Shown here: positions 18,028 through 25,165 of the stretch, in pieces
How the letters are laid out: every line of letters starts with the position of its first letter
Numbering within the stretch: the stretch's first letter is position 1
Source: Akkermansiaceae bacterium
GTDB lineage: Bacteria > Verrucomicrobiota > Verrucomicrobiia > Verrucomicrobiales > Akkermansiaceae
NCBI GenBank assembly: GCA_021733795.1
Contig: JAIPKB010000014.1
Location: 1-51,925 of the forward strand
Direction of reading: 5' to 3'
DNA length: 51,925 nt
Notes under the pieces: generated by a model
Told to the model about the DNA's origin: nothing
The model's database searches: none
The model's input: the letters and a program-made list of their open reading frames with translations, nothing else
Program-made: the position numbers and the translations under genes

Positions 18028-19226
18028 TGAAATTCCGGCGCGTGAATCATCGTCTCGGGCAAGTCGCCATGGCGGTGACACTGGCTGTGGCGGGTATCTT
18101 CCTGTTAGAAATGCCGGCGGCCCGCGCCTGCAATGTGCCGGTCTTCCGCTTCGCCTTGGAACGCTGGCCTTCGGACAACTACGTCCTCGTCATCGCCCAT
18201 GACTCGCCGCTGGCACCGGCGCACCGGCAGGCGGTCGACAAGCTTGCCGCCAGTTCCTGGGATCAGAATGGCAAGGCGAACCTGACCGTCCAGGTCCTCG
18301 ACCTCGCCGCCACCCCGGATGACCCGGCGGTCGAACATCTGCCGCTGGACCGAACCACCTTGCCAGCGGCGTTTCTGTTCTATCCGGCCGGTTTCGGCAC
18401 GCCGACCCTGGTCTGGCAGGCGGCGTTGACAGCGGATAACCTGCGGCGGCTCACCCATTCCCCGGTGCGGGACGATTTCGTCACCCGGATGACCAGCGGA
18501 ACCACCGCGGTCTGGCTGCTGCTGGATTCCGGCGATCCTGCGACGGACGACCGGGCGGAGCAGGTGCTGCGGGAGAGCCTGGCCTCCATCCAACAGGAAC
18601 TCGAGCTGCCGCCCGGCGTGATCCATCCATCGGGAGAGGTCACCGGCAGTGGTTCCCAGGCGGTGGACAACGGGTATTTTGATCGCGAAAACCAACTCGA
18701 GTCGGGCATTCCGCTGAAGATCGCGTTCGACGTCATCCGCATCCCCGCCGCCGCGCCCGCGGAGGATGTCCTGCTGGGCATGCTGTTGCACACCGCTCCG
18801 GGCTTGTTGGAAAAGCGTACCCAACCGATGACCTTTCCGCTGTTCGGCCGCGGGCGGATGCTCAAACCGCTGGTGGGCGGGGAGATCCAGACCGATGCCA
18901 TCGCCGCCATCGCGAGCTATCTTTGCGGCCCCTGCTCATGCCAGGTCAAGGCGCTCAATCCGGGAGTCGATCTGTTGCTCGAGGAGGACTGGGAGACCCG
19001 GTTGGCGGGCGTTTCGGCGATTCAGGAACGGGAATTGCCACCGCTGAGCGGCACCGCCGCAGTCACCGGCGAAACCATCGCCGCACCGGAAGCCGGGGCA
19101 CCCTCCACCGCCCCCGCACCAACACCCGGAATTCGCCCGGTGGTTAGAAATATCGGATGGATGGTGGTGGCGCTGGGCGTGCTGGTCATCGCAGCCACGA
19201 TCAAGATCAAGGGGGGGAAGCAATGA
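18024..19226 (+). CDS. Periplasmic, membrane-anchored protein with CGPCSC motif, unknown function
   Basis: The start at 18024 gives a 4-bp ATGA overlap with the previous stop and 400 residues. The signal peptide ends at MPAARA, leaving mature CNVPVFRFALERWPSDNY with a Cys at position 1. The protein has a central thioredoxin-like alternation of strands and helices without a CxxC in the expected place, then CGPCSCQVKALNPGVDLLLE, and a C-terminal transmembrane helix (NIGWMVVALGVLVIAATIKI). The start CNVPVFRxALERW recalls a family seen in Planctomycetes and Verrucomicrobia next to FtsX-like permeases. It probably faces the periplasm as a partner of the transporter encoded next. The Cys-rich motif suggests redox or metal chemistry, but this is inference. 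Confidence 0.5.
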   Translation: MMKFRRVNHRLGQVAMAVTLAVAGIFLLEMPAARACNVPVFRFALERWPSDNYVLVIAHDSPLAPAHRQAVDKLAASSWDQNGKANLTVQVLDLAATPDDPAVEHLPLDRTTLPAAFLFYPAGFGTPTLVWQAALTADNLRRLTHSPVRDDFVTRMTSGTTAVWLLLDSGDPATDDRAEQVLRESLASIQQELELPPGVIHPSGEVTGSGSQAVDNGYFDRENQLESGIPLKIAFDVIRIPAAAPAEDVLLGMLLHTAPGLLEKRTQPMTFPLFGRGRMLKPLVGGEIQTDAIAAIASYLCGPCSCQVKALNPGVDLLLEEDWETRLAGVSAIQERELPPLSGTAAVTGETIAAPEAGAPSTAPAPTPGIRPVVRNIGWMVVALGVLVIAATIKIKGGKQ

Positions 19227-20503
19227 CACTGCGCAAACTGGTCACCCTGGAACTGGCCTACCGGAAGCTCAACTTCCTGCTGGCGGTGGCCGCCATCGCC
19301 GCCGCTGCCGCTACCTTCCTGCTCACCGGAGCGCTGTTGAAAAGCAACGATCTGGGGACCGAAGCGATGGTGACCGCCAAGGTGGAGGAAACCGGGCGCG
19401 AAATGGACCGCCTCGAGGATGAAATGCGGAAATCGATGAAAGGCCTCGGTTTCAACATCTATGTCTTCCCCGAAGGTCAGGACCTCGGCGAGGTCCACGA
19501 CCAGGGCTACGCCTCGAAAACCATGCCAGAGGAATACGTCGATCGCCTCGCCAATTCCAAGGTGGTCACCATCAACCATCTGCTGCCGGCCCTCACCCGG
19601 AAACTTCTGTGGCCGGAATCCAAACGCACGATCATCCTGATCGGCATCCGCGGCGAGGTCCCGCTGGCACACCGCAACCCGATGGAACCACTCATCGACC
19701 CGGTGAAACGCGGCAGCATCGTGCTCGGCTCGGAATTGCACCAGAGCCTTGGTTTCAAGGAGGGGGACAAGTTGTCCCTGATGGGGCGTGAATTCACCGT
19801 TTCCAAATGCCACCCGGAGCGCGGCTCCAAGGATGACATCACCGCGTGGATCAACCTGGCAGAGGTCCAGGAAATGTTAGATCAGCGGGGGTTGATCAAC
19901 CAAATCCAAGCCTTGGAGTGCAACTGCACCACTGTCGACCGTCTGGCCGAAATCCGCAAGGACCTGCTCGCCATCCTGCCCGGCGTCGAGATCATCGAAG
20001 TGGGCAGCCAGGCATTGGCCCGTGCCGAGGCCCGGATGCAGGCCGGCGTGACGGCGGCGCGGCAACTGGCGTCGATCAAGGCACACCGCACCCAGTTGCG
20101 AGCGAAACTGGAGTCGCTGGCGGAGCTTGTGCTGCCTTTGGTCGCATTGATGGGGGTGGCCGCCGTCGGGGTGCTTACCTTGCTCAACGTGCGCGAGCGA
20201 ACGCCGGAAATCGGCTTGTTTCTCGCAATCGGAGTCCAATCACGCACCTTGCTTGCCGCCTTCCTCCTGAAGGCGGTCGCCACCGGTCTCGCCGGAGTGT
20301 TGTTAGGCGTGCCGGCCGCCGCCCTCGTGCTCACGGCTCTTCGCGGCACGCTTTTTCACAACCACGGGATCAGCCAGCTGGTGACGCCGTCGCAAGTTGC
20401 GGCCATCGTCATTCTCTTGCCCGTGTTTGCCGCAATGGCGGCATGGCTGCCGTCCTTTTGGGCCTCGCGCCGGGAACCTGCGGAAATCCTGCGCCATGAC
20501 TGA
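19223..20503 (+). CDS. FtsX/MacB-like ABC transporter permease
   Basis: The ATG at 19223 overlaps the previous stop by 4 bp; 426 residues. One N-terminal membrane helix (LNFLLAVAAIAAAAATFLLTG), then a periplasmic domain of about 270 residues (MacB_PCD-like), then three C-terminal helices: LVLPLVALMGVAAVGVLTLL, the LLAAFLLKAVATGLAGVLLG region and VAAIVILLPVFAAMAAWLP. It ends with the typical RREPAEILRHD. This is the type VII (mechanotransmission) ABC fold that works with a LolD/MacB-type ATPase, here the next gene. The likely role is moving a lipoprotein or periplasmic substrate, or driving periplasmic work, together with the two proteins encoded upstream. Confidence 0.8.
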   Translation: MTLRKLVTLELAYRKLNFLLAVAAIAAAAATFLLTGALLKSNDLGTEAMVTAKVEETGREMDRLEDEMRKSMKGLGFNIYVFPEGQDLGEVHDQGYASKTMPEEYVDRLANSKVVTINHLLPALTRKLLWPESKRTIILIGIRGEVPLAHRNPMEPLIDPVKRGSIVLGSELHQSLGFKEGDKLSLMGREFTVSKCHPERGSKDDITAWINLAEVQEMLDQRGLINQIQALECNCTTVDRLAEIRKDLLAILPGVEIIEVGSQALARAEARMQAGVTAARQLASIKAHRTQLRAKLESLAELVLPLVALMGVAAVGVLTLLNVRERTPEIGLFLAIGVQSRTLLAAFLLKAVATGLAGVLLGVPAAALVLTALRGTLFHNHGISQLVTPSQVAAIVILLPVFAAMAAWLPSFWASRREPAEILRHD

Positions 20504-21194
20504 TGCCCTGCTCCAGATCTCCGCCCTGGAGAAACGCTACCCCACCAAGTGGGGCGGGCCCGTGTTGGCATTGTGCGGAATCGACCTGACGCTTCGCCGT
20601 GGGGACTTCCTCGCCCTGCGGGGGCCCAGCGGTTGCGGCAAGACGACTCTCTTGCACTGCGTGGGCGCGTTGTTGCGCCCCGATGGCGGCAAAGTTCTGA
20701 TCGATGGCATTGACCCCTATGCACTGGGTTCTTCAGCACGGTCCGCCTTCCGTGCCGCCAAGGTAGGCTTCGTTTTCCAGAATTTTCATTTGGTGCCCTA
20801 CCTGTCGGTGCTCGACAACGTGATGCTGTGTGCGCTCGCCGGCGGACCACGATCCCACCTCGAGACGCAGGCACGCGACCTGCTAGAGAAATTCCGACTC
20901 TCCCACCGGCTGCGGCACCGCCCTTCGGAATTGAGTGTCGGCGAGCAGCAACGCGTCGCCCTGGTGCGCGCGGTGGCCGGCGGTGCCAAATTGATTCTCG
21001 CCGACGAACCGACCGGCAATCTCGACGCGGAAAACGGCGGAATTTTGTTAGACCAGCTCGCCGCGTTTGCCGCCGATGGTGGTGCGGTGCTGATGGTGAC
21101 CCATGATCCCGCCGCAAGCGACCGCGCCGGCCACCGCCGCAACATGCAAGACGGCCGTTTGACGGCCGCAACGAATGATTCCGATGCAAACTGA
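20496..21194 (+). CDS. ABC transporter ATP-binding protein (LolD/MacB type)
   Basis: 232 residues from the ATG at 20496, overlapping the permease stop by 8 bp; an in-frame ATG at 20397 lies inside the permease gene and is less likely. It carries Walker A GPSGCGKTT (43-51), Q-loop FVFQNFHLVPYLSVLDN, signature LSVGEQQRVALVRAV, Walker B LILADEPTGNLD and H-loop MVTHD. The signature has Val in place of the usual Gly (LSVGE for LSGGE), a mild deviation. It powers the FtsX-like permease encoded just before. Cytoplasmic, membrane-associated as a dimer. Confidence 0.88.
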   Translation: MTDALLQISALEKRYPTKWGGPVLALCGIDLTLRRGDFLALRGPSGCGKTTLLHCVGALLRPDGGKVLIDGIDPYALGSSARSAFRAAKVGFVFQNFHLVPYLSVLDNVMLCALAGGPRSHLETQARDLLEKFRLSHRLRHRPSELSVGEQQRVALVRAVAGGAKLILADEPTGNLDAENGGILLDQLAAFAADGGAVLMVTHDPAASDRAGHRRNMQDGRLTAATNDSDAN

Positions 21195-22095
21195 GAGAGT
21201 AGCCCACCGCCGTGGCACAGCACCCCACCAACCCGGACGGGCCGGGTGGCGGCTGGTGGTTTTTCTGCTATGGGCAGCGGCGCTGGCCCCGGTGGGTGCC
21301 CATGAGGACAATTTCGTTGAAATCCGGCAGTTGACCGCCAACATCGCGGCTTCGCCCGACAATCCGCGGCTTTACCTGCGGCGCGCGGAGATGCAACGTC
21401 TGCTCCGGCATTGGCACGCGGCGGAAGCGGATTACCGCCGCGCTGCCGAACTCGACCCCAAGCTGGCGCTGGTCGACCTCGCGTTCGCGACCCTGTGGAA
21501 TGACGCGGGCCAACCGGAACAGGCGCTTGTTTTGTTAGATGGTTATCTCAGCCGGTCACCGGCCGGTCCCGAGGGCTACGCCGAACGAGCGCGTTCCAAT
21601 CGAATGCTCAAGCGATGGGCGGCGGCCGCCGCCGACTGCGCCGAGGTTCTCAAGCATACTCCCGACCCGGACCCCGAAGTGTTTGCCGCGTGGGCGGCCG
21701 TCCTGATCGATGGCGGCGAGCGGGCGCAAGCACTCGAAGTCCTGAACCGTGGCATCGCCCGTCTCGGGCGGGTGGCTTCGCTTGCCATGAAAGCGTTGGA
21801 TCTGGAGGAGTCGATGGCCCTTCACGATGCCGCCTTACAGCGGATCGGGGCGATGCTGGCGGCGCCCGGGCGCAAGGACTCCCTGCTGCTGCGCAAAGCT
21901 GGCATCCTGCTCGCCGCCGGGCGCGGGGACGAGGCCCGCGCCTGTGTTGTGCTCGCGCGCCAGCAATTCAATGCCGTGCCCGAAGCCCGCCGCCTCACCG
22001 CCGCAGGCCGGCAGCTCGCCGCCAAGATTGACCGCCTTGAGACACAAACCGCCAAGACTACCTCCACCCAAAACACCAACCACCCCCCTCAATGA
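21175..22095 (+). CDS. Secreted TPR-repeat protein
   Basis: 306 residues (302 if the second Met, four residues in, is used), overlapping the ATPase gene by about 20 bp. An N-terminal hydrophobic segment, WRLVVFLLWAAALAPVGAHE, looks like a signal peptide. Tetratricopeptide repeats follow from about residue 45: DNPRLYLRRAEMQRLLRHW with YRRAAELDPKLALVDLAFAT, then GQPEQALVLLDGYLSRSPAG and later degenerate units. TPR proteins act as scaffolds for protein contacts. Its tight linkage to the phosphatase gene after it (4-bp overlap) suggests the two work together outside the cytoplasm. Confidence 0.7.
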   Translation: MIPMQTERVAHRRGTAPHQPGRAGWRLVVFLLWAAALAPVGAHEDNFVEIRQLTANIAASPDNPRLYLRRAEMQRLLRHWHAAEADYRRAAELDPKLALVDLAFATLWNDAGQPEQALVLLDGYLSRSPAGPEGYAERARSNRMLKRWAAAAADCAEVLKHTPDPDPEVFAAWAAVLIDGGERAQALEVLNRGIARLGRVASLAMKALDLEESMALHDAALQRIGAMLAAPGRKDSLLLRKAGILLAAGRGDEARACVVLARQQFNAVPEARRLTAAGRQLAAKIDRLETQTAKTTSTQNTNHPPQ

Positions 22096-23978
22096 CCTTG
22101 CGCACATTCCCCGCCACCCTTGCCTTCCTGGTGATCGCGGCACTGCCATCCGTCCACGCGCAGAGCATCACCCGCGGGCCCTATCTGCAAATGCTGTCAC
22201 CCAACGCGATCACGGTCCGCTGGCAGACCGACGTGGCCACCGACAGCCGCGTCCAATACGGCGGCGCTCCCGATACCCTGGCCAGCAACGCGGGCGACGG
22301 CGCGAGCGTGATCGAACACGACATCCGGCTAACCGGCCTAACGCCCGACACCACCTACCATTATTCGGTGGGCACCTCTGCCACCATGCTGGCGGGAGGA
22401 GATGATACCTTCAGGTTCAAGACCGCGCCGCTGCCGGGCACCATCCAACCGGTCCGGATCTGGGTGCTGGGCGACTCCGGCACCGGCGGCGATGGCACCG
22501 GCCGGGCGGAAAGCGTGCGCGACGGGTATTACAACTCCACTTTCTATCAGGATCCCGACTTCTGGATGATGCTCGGCGACAACGCCTATACCAACGGCAC
22601 CGAAGCCGAAACGACCAGAGCGATCTTCCAAACCCATCCGATGATGTTGCGCAAGTGCACGCTGTGGTCGACCCTCGGCAACCATGACACCTACACTTCA
22701 CGGGGCGAGCCCTACTTCAACGCGTTCAATTTGCCGGAGAACGCCGAGTGTGGCGGCCAGGCATCCGGGACCGAGCGTTATTACTCGTTCGATTACGCGA
22801 ACATCCACTTCATCTGCCTGGATTCCGAGGGCAATCACGCGGACGGCAGCCCGCAATTGGAATGGGCCAAGAGGGATCTCGAAAACACGATCCAGCAGTG
22901 GATCATCGCGTTCTGGCATGCGCCGCCCTACAGCCGCGGCTCCCACAACACGGACACCGAACCCGGACTGGTGCAACAACGCCTCGATTTTCTGCCGCTG
23001 CTTGAGAGCCATGGCGTGGACCTGGTGCTCTGCGGTCACAGCCACTGCTACGAACGCTCGATGCTGCTCAACGGCCACTATGGACTGAGTAGCACATTCG
23101 ACCCGAACACGATGGCGCTGGACACCGGCGATGGCAGCGAAACGGGCGACGGTGCCTATCAGAAAACGGAGGGTTCTAACAACGGAACCGTCTATGTGGT
23201 CGGCGGCAACTCCGGCAAAGCCAGCGGCGGCTCCCTGGACCATCCGGTGATGATCACTTCCCAGAACAAACTCGGCTCCCTGATCATCGATGTGAACAAC
23301 AGCCGGCTCGATGTGCACGAGATCGGCACCGATGGCGTCCCGCTTGACAATTTCACCCTGCTGAAAGGACCGCTGGGTCCGCGGTTGATACCAATGGGTT
23401 GGTACTCGGTCAGCGACCACGCCGGTACGCCGCGCGCCTTGCCGATCCTCGACCACACCTTCATCGAACCCCGGCAGGCGGGACTCCGTCGGGTGGAGAT
23501 CTCGTTTTTCGAGTCCGTCCTGGTGGGCAACCCGGCCACCGCCGTCGCCGTCACAGGAATCAACGCCGCCGGCCCCGTCGATCTCAGCTCGCTCGGGATC
23601 ACCGTGACCGCCAGCGCCATCGATGACCGGGTGGTGGTGGAGTTTTCGAACGATAGCGGACCATGCGCGCTGCCGGACGCCGCCAAGTGGCGCTTCACGC
23701 TCAACCCCGCCGCACTCAGTGGCACCAGCGGAGCCATCCTGCCAAACGGTGCTGCCAACTCGCGGGTGATCACCAGCTTGGCGGGTGACACCACCGGCAC
23801 CGGCAGATGCACCGGCATCGACCTCAACCGGATTGCCAATAGCGGACCGTTCAACCCGCTGGATGCCGATCATTTGCGCGCGGACATCACCGGCGACGGC
23901 GTGATCGATGCGACTGATCGCGCCGCCGCATGGGCCAACCGGGCAACGCGCACGGACACGCTGACCCAACCCGACTGA
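22092..23978 (+). CDS. Secreted purple-acid-phosphatase-like metallophosphoesterase
   Basis: A 628-residue exported protein with a signal peptide ending near SVHAQ. Residues about 23-115 form the fibronectin-like N-domain of purple acid phosphatases (SITRGPYLQMLSPNAITVRW). The catalytic domain shows all five metal motifs in order: GDSG, GDNAY, GNHDTY, FWHAPPYS and GHSHCYERS, so it should be active on phosphomonoesters. After about residue 425 there is an Ig-like segment, and the tail (DLNRIANSGPFNPLDADHL then DITGDGVIDATD) resembles a dockerin-like calcium loop pair. Last gene of the overlapping operon. It may release phosphate from organic matter or from whatever the upstream transport complex handles. 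Confidence 0.8.
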   Translation: MTLRTFPATLAFLVIAALPSVHAQSITRGPYLQMLSPNAITVRWQTDVATDSRVQYGGAPDTLASNAGDGASVIEHDIRLTGLTPDTTYHYSVGTSATMLAGGDDTFRFKTAPLPGTIQPVRIWVLGDSGTGGDGTGRAESVRDGYYNSTFYQDPDFWMMLGDNAYTNGTEAETTRAIFQTHPMMLRKCTLWSTLGNHDTYTSRGEPYFNAFNLPENAECGGQASGTERYYSFDYANIHFICLDSEGNHADGSPQLEWAKRDLENTIQQWIIAFWHAPPYSRGSHNTDTEPGLVQQRLDFLPLLESHGVDLVLCGHSHCYERSMLLNGHYGLSSTFDPNTMALDTGDGSETGDGAYQKTEGSNNGTVYVVGGNSGKASGGSLDHPVMITSQNKLGSLIIDVNNSRLDVHEIGTDGVPLDNFTLLKGPLGPRLIPMGWYSVSDHAGTPRALPILDHTFIEPRQAGLRRVEISFFESVLVGNPATAVAVTGINAAGPVDLSSLGITVTASAIDDRVVVEFSNDSGPCALPDAAKWRFTLNPAALSGTSGAILPNGAANSRVITSLAGDTTGTGRCTGIDLNRIANSGPFNPLDADHLRADITGDGVIDATDRAAAWANRATRTDTLTQPD

Positions 23979-24391
23979 GGAGTTTTTGAGATAGACGACA
24001 ACCTTGCTAACTTGGTGCCTGAATAAAGGGCAACATTTGATCCGCTGAAATCCGCTGAGGTCTGTGCTTGCCTTGATTTTCAGTGTATTCAGCGACCCGG
24101 AAGGGAAGACTTCGTCCCACGTTGCTCCATTCAGCATTTGTCACAAGCGACGTGGATCACTTTGCCCTGCGGCCCGCAACCGGGTTTTCGCGAGAATTCT
24201 TCCGGGTGGCGCGGCGGGGGCCGGGTGGGAAAGCGTAATCGCCGGGAATCGGCGTTGCGGCAATCGACAGGCCCGCACGCCGACCCCGTCACAACTTGCT
24301 CCCTGAGGGTGTTGCGCGCTTGCACAAAATGAACAATAGCTTCGCGGAATATCCATTGCCCGGAAGGGGGGGGCGGGCTACCTTCGTCGCG
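23979..24391. other. Intergenic stretch; weak operator-like repeat
   Basis: No gene supported. TTGCACAAAAT (24320-24330) and TTCGCGGAAT (24341-24350) are spaced 21 bp apart and resemble a degenerate form of the direct-repeat operator; TTGCACAAAA also occurs inside the operator upstream of the quinoprotein gene. The match is weak on its own. Confidence 0.3.
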
Positions 24392-25165
24392 ATGTTCAGG
24401 CAGAGAACCCATCCCGTTGACGCGATTGAGGCCGATGCCCCGGCCCCAGGTGTCTTTCGTCATGTTTCACGACCGCCTGTTTCCCGCTGTTTTGCCACGC
24501 CTCTGATGTGGGCGGCCTTGGGCTGCGCCACGGCGATGGCGGCCGACGTGACGTTTTTCTCATGGTCGGACACCCACTACCAATTCGAAGACACCAGCGG
24601 CAGGGGCGAGGTCACCACGATGAACAACCTGCCCGGCACCGCCTACCCGGCGTCGGTCGGCGGAGGCACGGTGGCCGCCCCCCGCGGCATCATCATGCAG
24701 GGTGACCTGATCAACGACGGTGCCCGGGCCGATTGGTATCCCACCCAATGGGCGAACTACATCGCGGACTTCGGCGTGAGCGGCGAAGGTCGCTGCCTGT
24801 TTCCCGTGTTCGAGGGGATCCGCCTGATGTCCCGCCCCAGCACCGGCGGCGGCACCGCCATCGGTACCGGCGTCGCACTCACCCCTCCCTACTGGGTCAA
24901 GGTCGTCCGTGCGGGGAACACGGTTACCGGATATCACTCGCCGGACGGTTCCAGTTGGACGCAGGTCGGTTCGCCGGTGACGATCGCGATGCCATCCGAG
25001 ATCTATGCGGGCCTGGCCCATACCTCCGGCAACGCCGATTCTTTGGCCAATCAGACAGCCACCTTCAGCGGCATCTCGGTCACCGGCGAAAATCTGCCGA
25101 TGCCCCCCACCATCAGCCACGGCCCATCCAACCTGAACCTCACGACCCAATCCCAAACCCCATGA
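24392..25165 (+). CDS. Shortened phosphoesterase N-terminus fused to a beta-sandwich domain
   Basis: The predicted secreted protein, 257 residues from ATG 24392, has a hydrophobic stretch LMWAALGCATAMAADV and then the start of a calcineurin-like phosphoesterase (FFSWSDTHYQFED, later IIMQGDLIND). Right after CLFPVFEG, where a GNHD motif would follow, the sequence switches to a different domain (MSRPSTGGGTAIGTGVAL, then WVKVVRAGNTVTGYHSPDGS), a DUF1349-like beta-sandwich usually found late in multidomain secreted proteins. Three of the five metal motifs are missing, so it should be catalytically dead. The reading frame is preserved, pointing to an in-frame deletion. Its stop overlaps the next start by 4 bp (ATGA), so it may serve mainly as a leader for the downstream gene. 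Confidence 0.6.
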   Translation: MFRQRTHPVDAIEADAPAPGVFRHVSRPPVSRCFATPLMWAALGCATAMAADVTFFSWSDTHYQFEDTSGRGEVTTMNNLPGTAYPASVGGGTVAAPRGIIMQGDLINDGARADWYPTQWANYIADFGVSGEGRCLFPVFEGIRLMSRPSTGGGTAIGTGVALTPPYWVKVVRAGNTVTGYHSPDGSSWTQVGSPVTIAMPSEIYAGLAHTSGNADSLANQTATFSGISVTGENLPMPPTISHGPSNLNLTTQSQTP

